From Polynucleobacter sp. 31A-FELB (lineage in GTDB: Bacteria > Pseudomonadota > Gammaproteobacteria > Burkholderiales > Burkholderiaceae), in NCBI RefSeq assembly GCF_018882405.1, contig NZ_JACVOO010000001.1, positions 62,001 to 126,000 of the forward strand: 64,000 nt of DNA. The letters are read 5' to 3'. Shown here piece after piece: positions 56,075-64,000 of the stretch. Under the pieces are notes generated by a model. It ran no database searches. It saw only the letters and a list, made by a program, of their open reading frames with translations, and was not told the origin of the DNA. Every line of letters starts with the position of its first letter. Position 1 is the first letter of the stretch. The position numbers and the translations under genes were made by a program.

Positions 56075-56578
56075 ATGGCTAAGGTTCTACTCAAAACAAA
56101 TAAGGGTGACATCACTCTCTCATTGGATGCCGTTAAAGCACCAAAAACCGTTGCTAATTTTTTACAGTACGTGAAAAGCGGTCACTACGATGGCACTATT
56201 TTTCATCGCGTGATCGATAACTTCATGATTCAAGGCGGCGGTATGACTGCTGGCCTTAAAGAAAAATCTTCTGGCGCCAAAATTGAGAACGAAGCAAACA
56301 ATGGCCTCAAGAACGAACGGGGCACAGTAGCTATGGCTCGCACTAGCGATCCACACTCTGCAACAGCTCAGTTTTTCATTAACGTAAACGACAATGATTT
56401 CTTGAACCATACAGCTCCAAATGCTCAAGGCTGGGGTTATGCTGTTTTTGGCAAAGTGACTGATGGCCTTGATGTAGTCGATGCAATTCGCAAGGTCAAA
56501 ACTGGAAATGCTGGATTTCACCAAGATGTTCCTACTGAAGACGTCGTAATTGAAAAGGCAAGCGTTCTCGAGGAATGA
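56075..56578 (+). CDS. ppiB: Cyclophilin-type peptidyl-prolyl isomerase
   Basis: The 167-residue cytoplasmic cyclophilin catalyses proline isomerisation. [32 protein letters not shown] and [13 protein letters not shown] are the cyclophilin active-site segments; the arginine of FHRVI is intact. No signal peptide is present, so it is PpiB-like rather than PpiA-like. It overlaps lpxH by four bases (ATGA). Confidence 0.94.
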   Translation: MAKVLLKTNKGDITLSLDAVKAPKTVANFLQYVKSGHYDGTIFHRVIDNFMIQGGGMTAGLKEKSSGAKIENEANNGLKNERGTVAMARTSDPHSATAQFFINVNDNDFLNHTAPNAQGWGYAVFGKVTDGLDVVDAIRKVKTGNAGFHQDVPTEDVVIEKASVLEE

Positions 56579-57363
56579 TTCCGCAATACGCGAGCGCGCT
56601 ACTCATTTCGGATTTGCATCTCACGCCGTCAATGCCTTTGACGGCGCAAAGATTCTTTGATTTTTGTGAAAAGGATGCCCCTAAGGTAGAGGCTGTATTT
56701 ATCTTAGGTGATTTATTTGAGTATTGGGTTGGGGATGATGCAGCTCTGCACTCCCCCTTCCAACAGGAAGTAAAGCATGCGCTCGCAACACTCTCCACCA
56801 AAGTAAAAACCTATTACCTTCATGGTAATCGTGATTTTTTAGTTGGAAAGCATTTTTTAAGTAAAACAGGCATGACTCTCTTGGCCGATCCGAGCAAAAT
56901 CAATATTGCTGGCTCTAACTATATTCTCTGTCATGGTGACTCGCTGTGCACGGCAGACATTGGCTACCAAGTTTTCCGCGGATGGGTTCGTAAACCGTGG
57001 ATCCAAAAATTGTTTCTACGATTGCCTTTAAATTGGCGTCGCTCCATTGCAAATCATTTACGTAGCAATAGTGGCGTGCAATATCAACGTGCTATGAGCT
57101 CTTCTCCTGAAGTAGCGCAAGCTAAAACTGATGTCACCTTGGCAGCCTGCGCTGCGGTCCTGAGAGATCAGGCTGGTGATCAATTGATCCATGGGCATAC
57201 CCATCTACCCAAGCACCATCAAGAGCGCCTATATGACCAAGAATGGCAACGCTGGGTCTTATCAGACTGGGATTTAGATCACCCTGAAAGCGGGCGACCA
57301 CGTGCGAGTGCACTTCTCATTAATCAAGATGGCGTTCGATACGCCGATCTGATCAAAAATTAA
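56575..57363 (+). CDS. lpxH: UDP-2,3-diacylglucosamine diphosphatase
   Basis: LpxH cleaves UDP-2,3-diacylglucosamine to lipid X in lipid A synthesis. The 262-residue calcineurin-fold protein has the metal motifs [40 protein letters not shown] and IHGHTHLP. The family and its place after ppiB are common in Burkholderiales. Confidence 0.94.
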   Translation: MIPQYASALLISDLHLTPSMPLTAQRFFDFCEKDAPKVEAVFILGDLFEYWVGDDAALHSPFQQEVKHALATLSTKVKTYYLHGNRDFLVGKHFLSKTGMTLLADPSKINIAGSNYILCHGDSLCTADIGYQVFRGWVRKPWIQKLFLRLPLNWRRSIANHLRSNSGVQYQRAMSSSPEVAQAKTDVTLAACAAVLRDQAGDQLIHGHTHLPKHHQERLYDQEWQRWVLSDWDLDHPESGRPRASALLINQDGVRYADLIKN

Positions 57364-57376
57364 TACTGCCGCCTAA

Positions 57377-58165
57377 TTAACAGGTGGAATATTTGGATAG
57401 GCACTGCACCATCTGAGCAAAGATGCGTGGGTTTGCACACATCACTTCACCGCTTTGCAAGAATCCTTCTTCACCACGGTAATTGCCAATTAAGCCACCG
57501 GCCTCAGTAATCAATAAAGCGCCTGCAGCCATATCCCATGGCTTGAGATCGCTCTCAAAAAATCCATCGTAACGGCCAGCTGCAACATATGCCAAATCTA
57601 GTGATGCAGCACCAGGGCGACGAAGACCGGCACATTGCCGTGACATGTCGCCAAAGATTTTTAAATACTTTTCTAAGTCTTGATCTTCGCGATATGGGAA
57701 ACCAGTGCCAAGCAAGGAATTAGCCAAACGATCTTGAGTGGCAACGCGCAAACGCCGACGATCTAAATACGCCCCTGCGCCGCGAGTAGCAGTAAAAAGT
57801 TCATCACGAGTTGGGTCATAGACCACTGCCTGCTGTGTTACGCCATTAACAGCCAATGCAATCGAAACTGCATATTGCGGGAAACCATGAATAAAGTTTG
57901 TTGTGCCATCTAACGGATCAATGGTCCATACGTTTTCAGCATCTGCATTTTGAGCGCCAGTCTCTTCAGCCAAAAAGCCGTGAGATGGGTAAGCCTCGCT
58001 GAGCGTTTCAATAATGGCCGCTTCAGCCTGTCTGTCCACCTCGGTTACAAAGTCATTATGTTGTTTGCGGTCAACCTGGAGTCGCTCTAAATTCAGAGAG
58101 GCTCTATTAATCACGGTTCCGGCACGACGGGCAGCCTTAACGGCCACATTTAACATGGGATGCAT
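57377..58165 (-). CDS. suhB: Inositol-1-monophosphatase family protein SuhB
   Basis: The 262-residue metal-dependent phosphatase has [13 protein letters not shown], the HGFLAEETG loop, [17 protein letters not shown] and the C-terminal [17 protein letters not shown]. In E. coli SuhB also takes part in rRNA antitermination. The start at 58165 ([16 protein letters not shown]) is chosen from family alignment; the longer frame to 58237 adds unrelated residues. Confidence 0.93.
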   Translation of the reverse strand: MHPMLNVAVKAARRAGTVINRASLNLERLQVDRKQHNDFVTEVDRQAEAAIIETLSEAYPSHGFLAEETGAQNADAENVWTIDPLDGTTNFIHGFPQYAVSIALAVNGVTQQAVVYDPTRDELFTATRGAGAYLDRRRLRVATQDRLANSLLGTGFPYREDQDLEKYLKIFGDMSRQCAGLRRPGAASLDLAYVAAGRYDGFFESDLKPWDMAAGALLITEAGGLIGNYRGEEGFLQSGEVMCANPRIFAQMVQCLSKYSTC

Positions 58166-58295
58166 AGTATTGATGGACAAATTAAATAAGAACAAGCTCA
58201 CCAGATTGCAAACTGCATGACAATAAGGAGCTAACACCCTGATTCTAAACGATTGCCCATTTGAACTCCCAAGCCCCTAAAGAAATCTTTTCAAT

Positions 58296-59045
58296 ATGAA
58301 TACCGCTCAGGCACAGCTATTACGCTGGGTTCTCGTTGAAACCAGTCACCCAGGGAATGTGGGCTCAGCTGCTCGCGCACTGAAAACCATGGGGTTTAGT
58401 GATCTGCGCCTGATTTCACCGAAGATTCCGGGGGTTGCGCAAACGCCTGAGGCCATTGCATTAGCAAGCGGTGCTGGCGATATCCTGGAATCCAGCCAAG
58501 AATCCCCATCCCTAGAGTCGGCGGTTCAGGACTGCGCCCTAGTCCTAGGCTTAACTAGTCGTGATCGTGAATTTGGGCCACCAGCCATGAACTGGCAAGA
58601 TGCTCGCCCCCTAATCCAGGCTGCTATTGCGGGCAATCAGCGGGTTGCACTCCTGTTTGGCCCTGAGCGCACTGGCCTAGACAACCATCATCTGTCCCTT
58701 TGTACGCATCGGGTATGGCTTGATGCCAACCCGCTCTACCCTTCATTGAACCTCGCTCAAGCCATGATGGTCTGTGCCTTCACACTCAGAGAGTCCTTGG
58801 TTAATGATCTGGGGTCTTCGCCCCCAGACTCAAATACCGAGCTAGTTGACTATGCCGATCCCGCCGCTGTTGCTGCCATGTTGGAGCACTGGCGTGAAGG
58901 GCTTGAGGCCATTGGCTATCTTGACCCTGCCAATCCTAAGAAGCTCATGCCCCGCTTACAAGCACTCTTTGCAAGAGCTCGCCTCCACAAAGAAGAAATC
59001 GATCTTCTGCGCGGGATTGCCAAGCAGATGCTTTTGAGAAAATAA
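58296..59045 (+). CDS. trmJ: tRNA (cytidine/uridine-2'-O-)-methyltransferase TrmJ-like
   Basis: The 249-residue SPOUT-fold enzyme has the SAM-knot motifs VETSHPGNVGSAARALKTMGF, LLFGPERTGL and YPSLNLAQAMMV. It most likely methylates position 32 of tRNAs as TrmJ does. It lies 30 bases before cysE in the same direction and is divergent from suhB. Confidence 0.88.
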   Translation: MNTAQAQLLRWVLVETSHPGNVGSAARALKTMGFSDLRLISPKIPGVAQTPEAIALASGAGDILESSQESPSLESAVQDCALVLGLTSRDREFGPPAMNWQDARPLIQAAIAGNQRVALLFGPERTGLDNHHLSLCTHRVWLDANPLYPSLNLAQAMMVCAFTLRESLVNDLGSSPPDSNTELVDYADPAAVAAMLEHWREGLEAIGYLDPANPKKLMPRLQALFARARLHKEEIDLLRGIAKQMLLRK

Positions 59046-59074
59046 ATTCAGCCGTTACCCGTTAAAATCGTCCT

Positions 59075-59842
59075 ATGTTTAATTCGCTTTTCGACCAAGT
59101 CGACTCCATCATTGTTCGTGACCCTGCCGCTAGAAATCGCTTAGAGGTGATTACCTGCTACCCAGGTTTGCATGCGGTATGGATTCATCGGGTATCTCAT
59201 GGTCTTTGGAACCTAGGTCTGAAGTGGATTGCACGACTTCTGTCGATGCTAGCCCGCTTTGTTACTGGTATTGAAATTCATCCTGGCGCGAAGATCGGTC
59301 GTCGAGTATTTTTAGATCACGGCCTAGGCATCGTCATTGGTGAGACTACCGAAATTGGAGATGATTGCACCATTTATCAAGGCGTCACCTTGGGCGGAAC
59401 ATCGCTGTACAAAGGTGTAAAGCGTCACCCCACCTTAGGTAAAGGGGTCGTTATTAGCGCGGGAGCAAAAGTACTAGGAGGCTTTACCGTAGGCGACGGT
59501 GCACGCGTTGGATCTAATGCCGTAGTACTCAAAGAAATTCCGGCTGGGGCAACTGCAGTAGGAATTCCTGCGCGCATTTTGCACCCAGATTTACCGCAGG
59601 CCAGCACACCAGACAGCAAGGTCAAAGAATACTTCTCTGCTTATGGCGTAACACCGAATGTAGATGACCCAGTGTCTATGGCATTAAAAGGATTGATTGA
59701 TGCCACGCTTGAGCAAGAGGCCAAAATCGCCTTGCTAGAAAAGGCTCTCGCAAAATTGAGCAATACACCAGCATCTGATGCAAGCGAATCCAGTGACACC
59801 AAGCGTGACCTAGGCGCTTTAAAAGAATGGCTTAAAGAGTAA
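59075..59842 (+). CDS. cysE: Serine O-acetyltransferase
   Basis: CysE makes O-acetylserine for cysteine synthesis. The 255-residue protein has the left-handed beta-helix hexapeptide repeats ([43 protein letters not shown]) with the catalytic DH pair. The N-terminal helical part is short, as in the epsilon-type SATs of many betaproteobacteria. It ends 11 bases before the stop of the convergent isomerase gene. Confidence 0.93.
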   Translation: MFNSLFDQVDSIIVRDPAARNRLEVITCYPGLHAVWIHRVSHGLWNLGLKWIARLLSMLARFVTGIEIHPGAKIGRRVFLDHGLGIVIGETTEIGDDCTIYQGVTLGGTSLYKGVKRHPTLGKGVVISAGAKVLGGFTVGDGARVGSNAVVLKEIPAGATAVGIPARILHPDLPQASTPDSKVKEYFSAYGVTPNVDDPVSMALKGLIDATLEQEAKIALLEKALAKLSNTPASDASESSDTKRDLGALKEWLKE

Positions 59843-59853
59843 GTCTATTGGCT

Positions 59854-60462
59854 CTAATGCAGGGTCGGTGATGAGTTACCAGGCTTGGAAACATCTCCTG
59901 TAAATTCATCATCACCATCATCGGAATCATCAGGCATTCCGAATGCAAACGCTTCGCCACCCTCGGGATGGCGATTCTCAATCTCTTCATCAGTAGCAGC
60001 GCGAATGTCTTCTACTTGAACCCAGAACCGCAGCGCCATTCCAGCAAGCGGATGGTTTCCATCTAAAACCACTTGACTGTCTGCAACATCGGTAACGGTA
60101 TAAATCAAGGGCTCATCATCTACATCAGCAGATTCACCCTCATCTTCAGCGTCAGGAACTCCCTCAAACTGCATACCCACTTCCAAAGGCTCTGGAAAGC
60201 GTGCGCGTGGCTCGATTTTTAATAACTCAGGATCGTACTCACCGAAGGCCTCGCTGGGCTCAAGCTGAATACTGGCCTCATAGCCCACATCCTGGCCATC
60301 TAATAAGGTTTCAATCTTAGGAAAAGTACCCTCATATCCACCATGCAGGTATACCATCGGAGAATCTGGTTCCTCGATAATATTGTTTTGCGCATCGGTT
60401 AATTTGTAGCGCAGGGATACAACGGTATTTTTTTCGATCTTCATGCGTAATTCATTCAACAT
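59854..60462 (-). CDS. FKBP-type peptidyl-prolyl isomerase, SlyD-like
   Basis: The 202-residue protein has the FKBP fold with an insert-in-flap domain (MVYLHGGYEGTFPKIETLLDGQDVG, LEPSEAFGEYDPEL, GNHPLAGMALRFWVQV). Its C-terminal tail is very acidic (PDDSDDGDDEFTGD) rather than His/Cys-rich as in E. coli SlyD, so nickel binding is unlikely. An in-frame ATG at 60444 (MKIEKNTVV) may be the actual start. The gene starts on top of the start region of the divergent oxygenase gene. Confidence 0.9.
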   Translation of the reverse strand: MLNELRMKIEKNTVVSLRYKLTDAQNNIIEEPDSPMVYLHGGYEGTFPKIETLLDGQDVGYEASIQLEPSEAFGEYDPELLKIEPRARFPEPLEVGMQFEGVPDAEDEGESADVDDEPLIYTVTDVADSQVVLDGNHPLAGMALRFWVQVEDIRAATDEEIENRHPEGGEAFAFGMPDDSDDGDDEFTGDVSKPGNSSPTLH

Positions 60463-60488
60463 TGTGTTTTAAACAGCTTTTTACTTAT

Positions 60489-61715
60489 ATGACAGCATTT
60501 TACTTGAGCAAGCCCTACGATCCCCCACAGGCACCCCAAAACCTTCCACTAGATCGCCCATGGGCTCTTCTGGGGGGCAATAGCCCTCAGCAGTTCATGA
60601 AATCCTATTGGCATAAAAAGCCACTTTTAGTCCGCGGCGCTATCCCCGCCTTTGAACTTTCCAAGCGCCTGGGCGAACCACTGGACAGTGCAATACCTGC
60701 TGAAGACTTATTCAAAATATCAAGCAATGACGCAGTTGAATCTAGATTAATCAAAGCAAAACCTTGGACATTTACAGATGGTCCATTCAAGAAGAAAGCG
60801 ATCCCTTCGCTTGAGTCTCCCGACTGGGCCCTACTACTTCAGGGAATGGAAGCACGACATCCTGCGGCAGCAAAAATTCTTTCTTGGTTTCGATTTATTC
60901 CAGATGCACGCTTAGATGATTTGATGATCAGCATTGCTGGTCCTGGTGGCGGCGTTGGCCCGCACTTTGATTCTTATGACGTATTTTTAATTCAAATGTC
61001 GGGGCGTAGACGTTGGCGCATTTCCGAGCAGAAGGATTTAAGTCTGAACCCCGATCTTCCATTGAAGATTTTGAAGCGCTTTCAAGCTGAACAAGAGTGG
61101 GATTTAGAGCCAGGCGATATGCTTTATCTACCGCCGCATATTGCTCATGATGGTATTGCCTTGGATGCAGGTTGTCAGACCTGGTCGGTTGGATTTAGAG
61201 CTCAAAGCTATAAAGAAATACTGCAGGAAGGTTTATGGCGTTTAGCAGAATCACTTGAAGAGATTCCAGGGCTAGAAAAGCGCTTTGCTGACCCCAAGCA
61301 AACGGCTACTTCACAGGCCGAGCAACTTCCGGAAGAACTCATTAAACAAGTAGCGGAAAAATTAAATAGCTTAAAACTGGACCGGATAGAAACTTTCCTA
61401 CCCGGAATTGCTGCCTACCTCAGCGAGCCAAAACCTCAGGCCTATTTTGACGGAAGCGCGCACGATTTTTCACCCGAAGAATTTAGTATTGAGCTTGCCA
61501 AGCGAGCTGTAAAACCACACCCCCAAACAAGACTTCTCGCCTTGGGCGCCAGGATTTATTGCAATGGCGAAGATGTGACTGCCGGACAAGCTAGCGCGAC
61601 AAAAAAGGCCTGGCGCGCACTTGCTGCCAAGAAGCAATTTAAGGGCTCTATGGGCAAAATTGACGCAAATAATAGCCTTTTTGATGCATTTGAGGCTGGG
61701 TGGTTGGTTTTTTAA
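60489..61715 (+). CDS. roxA: Ribosomal oxygenase (JmjC/cupin, YcfD-like)
   Basis: YcfD/RoxA hydroxylates an arginine of ribosomal protein uL16 using Fe(II) and 2-oxoglutarate. The 408-residue protein has the JmjC iron ligands H159 and D161 in GPHFDSYDVF and H220 in HIAHDG, the fold with SGRRRWRI, and a dimerisation/winged-helix C-terminal part. The start ATG 60489 is chosen over TTG 60462, which would overlap the isomerase start. The two genes begin on opposite strands only 26 bases apart, so their control regions overlap. Confidence 0.88.
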   Translation: MTAFYLSKPYDPPQAPQNLPLDRPWALLGGNSPQQFMKSYWHKKPLLVRGAIPAFELSKRLGEPLDSAIPAEDLFKISSNDAVESRLIKAKPWTFTDGPFKKKAIPSLESPDWALLLQGMEARHPAAAKILSWFRFIPDARLDDLMISIAGPGGGVGPHFDSYDVFLIQMSGRRRWRISEQKDLSLNPDLPLKILKRFQAEQEWDLEPGDMLYLPPHIAHDGIALDAGCQTWSVGFRAQSYKEILQEGLWRLAESLEEIPGLEKRFADPKQTATSQAEQLPEELIKQVAEKLNSLKLDRIETFLPGIAAYLSEPKPQAYFDGSAHDFSPEEFSIELAKRAVKPHPQTRLLALGARIYCNGEDVTAGQASATKKAWRALAAKKQFKGSMGKIDANNSLFDAFEAGWLVF

Positions 61716-61734
61716 CTCGGGATTGCGAGATGGC

Positions 61735-61740
61735 TATAAT
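61735..61740 (+). promoter_or_regulatory. -10 element of the small lipoprotein gene
   Basis: A perfect TATAAT lies 90 bases upstream of the lipoprotein start, just after the oxygenase stop. No convincing -35 is present. The transcript would start near 61747 and carry the hairpin and palindrome that follow. Confidence 0.65.
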
Positions 61741-61748
61741 GATTGCTG

Positions 61749-61779
61749 GAAAGTACCTAGGGGGTAACCCTGTACTTTC
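61749..61779 (+). promoter_or_regulatory. 5'-leader hairpin
   Basis: GAAAGTAC (61749-61756) pairs with GTACTTTC (61772-61779), and an inner AGGG/CCCT pairing gives a bulged second stem around GGTAA. It lies at the very start of the predicted message, where such hairpins protect mRNA from decay. There is no T run after it, so it is not a terminator. Confidence 0.6.
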
Positions 61780-61784
61780 TAAGT

Positions 61785-61804
61785 ATTAATAACCGGTTAT
61801 TAAT
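61785..61804. promoter_or_regulatory. Perfect 20-bp palindrome in the leader
   Basis: Ten bases on each side of a central CCGG (outer ATTAAT) are exact inverse copies with no spacer. It may be a protein-binding site downstream of the promoter or a second RNA stem. Confidence 0.6.
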
Positions 61805-61830
61805 GATAATTTTTTAAGAGGAAATTACAA

Positions 61831-62001
61831 ATGAAGAAGTCACTCGCACTCGTAGCAATGTTGGCAATCGCTTTGGCCGCTTGCGGTAAAAAAGAAGAAG
61901 CAAAACCTGTAGAAGCTGCTCCTGCTGCTCCTGCTGCTGCTCCAGCTGCTGACGCTCCTGCTGCTGCTCCAGCTGCACCTGCTGCTGACGCTAAGAAGTA
62001 A
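61831..62001 (+). CDS. 56-residue Ala/Pro-rich lipoprotein
   Basis: The protein has a lipoprotein signal (MKKSLALVAMLAIALAAC, lipid on C18), a charged GKKEEAKPVE stretch, and then almost only Ala, Pro and Asp in an APAA repeat up to DAKK. It would be a lipid-anchored flexible spacer in the envelope. AAGAGG lies nine bases upstream of the ATG, the promoter -10 is strong, and a terminator follows, so it is a separate, probably highly expressed gene. The function is unknown; the DNA repeats (GCTGCTCCT units) can slip and change tail length. Confidence 0.8.
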   Translation: MKKSLALVAMLAIALAACGKKEEAKPVEAAPAAPAAAPAADAPAAAPAAPAADAKK

Positions 62002-62020
62002 TCTTCTTCATGAAGAAAAA

Positions 62021-62045
62021 AAGCCGCTGAAAAGCGGCTTTTTTA
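62021..62045. terminator. Bidirectional intrinsic terminator
   Basis: The 8-bp stem AAGCCGCT/AGCGGCTT with loop GAAA is flanked by an A run on the left and a T run on the right. It ends the lipoprotein transcript and the convergent dapA-bamC transcript. Confidence 0.88.
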
Positions 62046-62072
62046 TTGGCTGGTATTTTTAAGGCCGATGAC

Positions 62073-63221
62073 TTAGCGAGACATCTGCTCTGTAAGCAAA
62101 GTTAAGAGTTGTAATCCGGCCGCAGTATTTTCTGGTTTACCGTCAGCATCTTGAACATAGATGCTTGAAGAATTATCCCCAGTTGATTTAATCACTACGA
62201 GGTACTTCTTGGCCTTCAAGCTAGAGTCGTCCTTGCTGCTAAACAGGTTGGAGAAGAATCCTTTGGTATCGCCCAAATCCTTAGGATTAACGTAACGAAC
62301 ATAGTAAACACCGTTCGCACGATTACGGTCTTCAACAGTAAAGTTCGAGCGATCCAAAGCAAGTCCCGTATCACGCCATGCGCGATCAAAGCCTGCAGCC
62401 ATTTCAATATGCGCAGTATTCACACCCTCTTGAACCAACTTTGCTTTTGGTGTCTTAGGACCTAGAGGCGCCGCCACTTGAGCCTTAGCCATTTCTTGCG
62501 TCATGCCCAGGCGCTCCATCAAACGAGCCAGGAATACCGCTTCAAGTTCAGGATCGTTCGGCCGTGCAGTCCAAATCGTGGAGATACAGTTACCAGTACT
62601 ATCTGTTGTACATTTTTCAATGGCGCCACGTTGCGTAATATAAACCTCGGTTTCACCGGGCTTGCTAACCTCAAGACGGGTCTTGTACTTATCGCGCTCA
62701 CCAGTGTCATAGATTGAATCTAAGGCGCCACCAACGATGTTACGAATAAAGTCTTGTGAAATCTTGGCACGATTTTCAGCCCAATCCGTTTCCATAATGC
62801 CAGTTGACGGTGAGTCAATGACCAACAAGAAACCGTTTTCTTGCCAAAAATCTTTAATTTGCGGATAAAGCTCTGGTGCCGGCTTTTCCACCACCAACCA
62901 ACGACGCTCACCATCGCGAGCAATACGCATACCTGGAATACCAGTCATTACATTTTTGCGGGTTTGCACAGACTTCTTAACTGCAGCATTGTATTCAGAC
63001 ATGGTGGCAGAACCATCCTGAACGATATAACGGCGATCCGCTTGCGCGGTAATGAGATCTGGCGGATAAGACAAATTAGGTCCACGAACCGCACCGGCCG
63101 ACTTGTAATCAACGGTGTCATTGGTTGCAACAGATTTACAGCCAAGCAAAGCAACGCTAGCGAAAGAAATAATCAATAGAGTTGCGCAATGTTGGCGCAG
63201 GATTTGCATCAAATTCATCAT
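62073..63221 (-). CDS. bamC: Outer-membrane assembly factor BamC
   Basis: BamC is a lipoprotein of the BAM complex, which inserts beta-barrels. The 382-residue protein has a lipoprotein signal with C28 in ALLGCKS, an unstructured N-terminal region (YPPDLITAQ) that contacts BamD, and two helix-grip domains (about 95-215 and 255-380). It overlaps dapA by four bases (ATGA); the dapA-bamC order is the same in E. coli. Confidence 0.93.
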   Translation of the reverse strand: MMNLMQILRQHCATLLIISFASVALLGCKSVATNDTVDYKSAGAVRGPNLSYPPDLITAQADRRYIVQDGSATMSEYNAAVKKSVQTRKNVMTGIPGMRIARDGERRWLVVEKPAPELYPQIKDFWQENGFLLVIDSPSTGIMETDWAENRAKISQDFIRNIVGGALDSIYDTGERDKYKTRLEVSKPGETEVYITQRGAIEKCTTDSTGNCISTIWTARPNDPELEAVFLARLMERLGMTQEMAKAQVAAPLGPKTPKAKLVQEGVNTAHIEMAAGFDRAWRDTGLALDRSNFTVEDRNRANGVYYVRYVNPKDLGDTKGFFSNLFSSKDDSSLKAKKYLVVIKSTGDNSSSIYVQDADGKPENTAAGLQLLTLLTEQMSR

Positions 63222-64000
63222 AGTAAGCCAGCCTGTTTCATTGCAGTCTTCAAAGGTTCACGCAAAGCAACACTCAAAGGGGTTAAAGGTAAACGAATTC
63301 CAGCTGTGACTTTGCCCATTTCATGCAGAGCCCATTTCACAGGAATTGGATTTGCCTCGGTAAACATGGCTTTATGAACAGCCAGTAATTGATATTGAAT
63401 CGCGCGCGTCTTCACTACATCATCAGACATCGCGGCCTGACATAGTTCATGCATAAGACGTGGAGCAATATTCGCAGTTACGGAAATGTTGCCTTTACCA
63501 CCCATGAGCATGAGCATTGCAGCACTCAGATCATCGCCTGAGAAAACAGAGAAATCTTGGTGGCCGGCACGCTTGAGATCAGCTAATAATAAAGTGCCAC
63601 GCTCAATGCTTCCGGTAGCATCTTTAATTCCGATGATTCCAGGGACGCCTGCTAGGCGTACAGTAGTTTCGCCGGCAAGATCCGCAACAGTTCTGCCTGG
63701 GACGTTATAAAGAATCACAGGTAAGTCGACTGATTCAGCAATTTTCTTAAAGTGGGCGTACATGCCCTCTTGTGTTGGTTTGTTGTAGTAGGGAACAACT
63801 TGGAGGCTTGCATCAGCGCCAACAGACTTAGCAAACTGAGTTAACTCAATTGCCTCTGTAGTTGAATTTCCACCCGTGCCAGCAATCACTGGAATACGTC
63901 CAGCTATATGCTCGACCGTCGTCTTAATTAACTCACAATGCTCTTCAACAGAAACCGTAGGCGATTCACCGCTCGTACCAACAATGACGATGCCATCCGT
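63218..64000 (-). CDS. dapA: 4-hydroxy-tetrahydrodipicolinate synthase, 5' end outside the window
   Basis: DapA condenses pyruvate and aspartate semialdehyde in lysine and diaminopimelate synthesis. The frame is open to the window end, so about the first 30-35 codons are missing. Visible parts include [20 protein letters not shown], the catalytic Tyr in ILYNVPGRT and the Schiff-base Lys in [10 protein letters not shown]. It works downstream of lysC, at 48784-50034. It overlaps bamC by four bases. Confidence 0.95.
   Translation of the reverse strand, partial: TDGIVIVGTSGESPTVSVEEHCELIKTTVEHIAGRIPVIAGTGGNSTTEAIELTQFAKSVGADASLQVVPYYNKPTQEGMYAHFKKIAESVDLPVILYNVPGRTVADLAGETTVRLAGVPGIIGIKDATGSIERGTLLLADLKRAGHQDFSVFSGDDLSAAMLMLMGGKGNISVTANIAPRLMHELCQAAMSDDVVKTRAIQYQLLAVHKAMFTEANPIPVKWALHEMGKVTAGIRLPLTPLSVALREPLKTAMKQAGLL

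Noticed and set aside
58166..58237. 24-codon extension of suhB with a hydrophobic stretch
   Set aside because: SuhB proteins are cytoplasmic and begin MHPML; the extension looks like chance open frame.

Overview
This window looks like a stretch of chromosome from a free-living freshwater betaproteobacterium of the Burkholderiales, most likely Polynucleobacter or a close relative. That assignment is an inference from moderate GC, compact gene spacing with many 1-4 base stop/start overlaps, and protein sequences and gene neighbourhoods that read as betaproteobacterial; no 16S gene is present to prove it. Most of the window is ordinary housekeeping and central metabolism, with two small accessory patches and one fresh insertion sequence.

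Layout. 1-5246: the 3' part of an XdhC-family gene, a bidirectional terminator, and the topoisomerase IV pair parE-parC. 5325-7929: CaiB/BaiF CoA-transferase, MFS transporter and a 46-residue membrane peptide. 7991-8065: tRNA-Arg, followed by an inverted pair of consensus DnaA boxes. 8277-15353: thiamine synthesis, made of a DUF4743-Nudix hydrolase, a TPP riboswitch and thiC-thiO-thiS-thiG-thiE, with thiD facing it. 15375-21346: tRNA-Asn, an unrecognised protein, trhP, two unknown envelope genes, an IlvD/Edd dehydratase and a DUF4442 protein. 21407-22615: an IS3-family element that has cut off the last nine codons of plsC, with a 4-bp target duplication that lets the original gene be rebuilt.

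23393-38288 is a lipid and hydrocarbon catabolism block: acyl-CoA synthetase and a nitronate-monooxygenase-like protein, an outer-membrane barrel protein, a TetR regulator, a seven-gene beta-oxidation cluster (the regulator, acyl-CoA dehydrogenase, hydroxyacyl-CoA dehydrogenase/enoyl hydratase, thiolase, DUF2147, second nitronate monooxygenase, enoyl-CoA hydratase), and on the opposite strand alkB (alkane hydroxylase) overlapping a GMC alcohol dehydrogenase. Together these could take an alkane or fatty alcohol through activation and beta-oxidation. 38400-42894 is a marR-controlled EmrAB-type tripartite efflux operon.

43046-50762 is the accessory-rich part: a nucleosidase and apt with start codons only 11 bp apart, a YqjD/YqjE/YqjK membrane trio, a zinc-ribbon Smr protein, a short HTH/zinc-ribbon gene coupled to a small secreted protein, hipBA with a strong promoter and a duplicated operator, tRNA-Ser, lysC, and a ParDE-like toxin-antitoxin pair with a large palindrome at its promoter. 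Remnants of a tautomerase gene and a metallophosphoesterase gene flank hipBA, which suggests that this site turns over genes.

50764-64000 returns to housekeeping: tilS, accA, a DNA glycosylase, cysS, a TPR lipoprotein, ppiB, lpxH, suhB, trmJ, cysE, an FKBP-type isomerase, a ribosomal oxygenase, an Ala/Pro-rich small lipoprotein with a structured leader, bamC and the 3' part of dapA.
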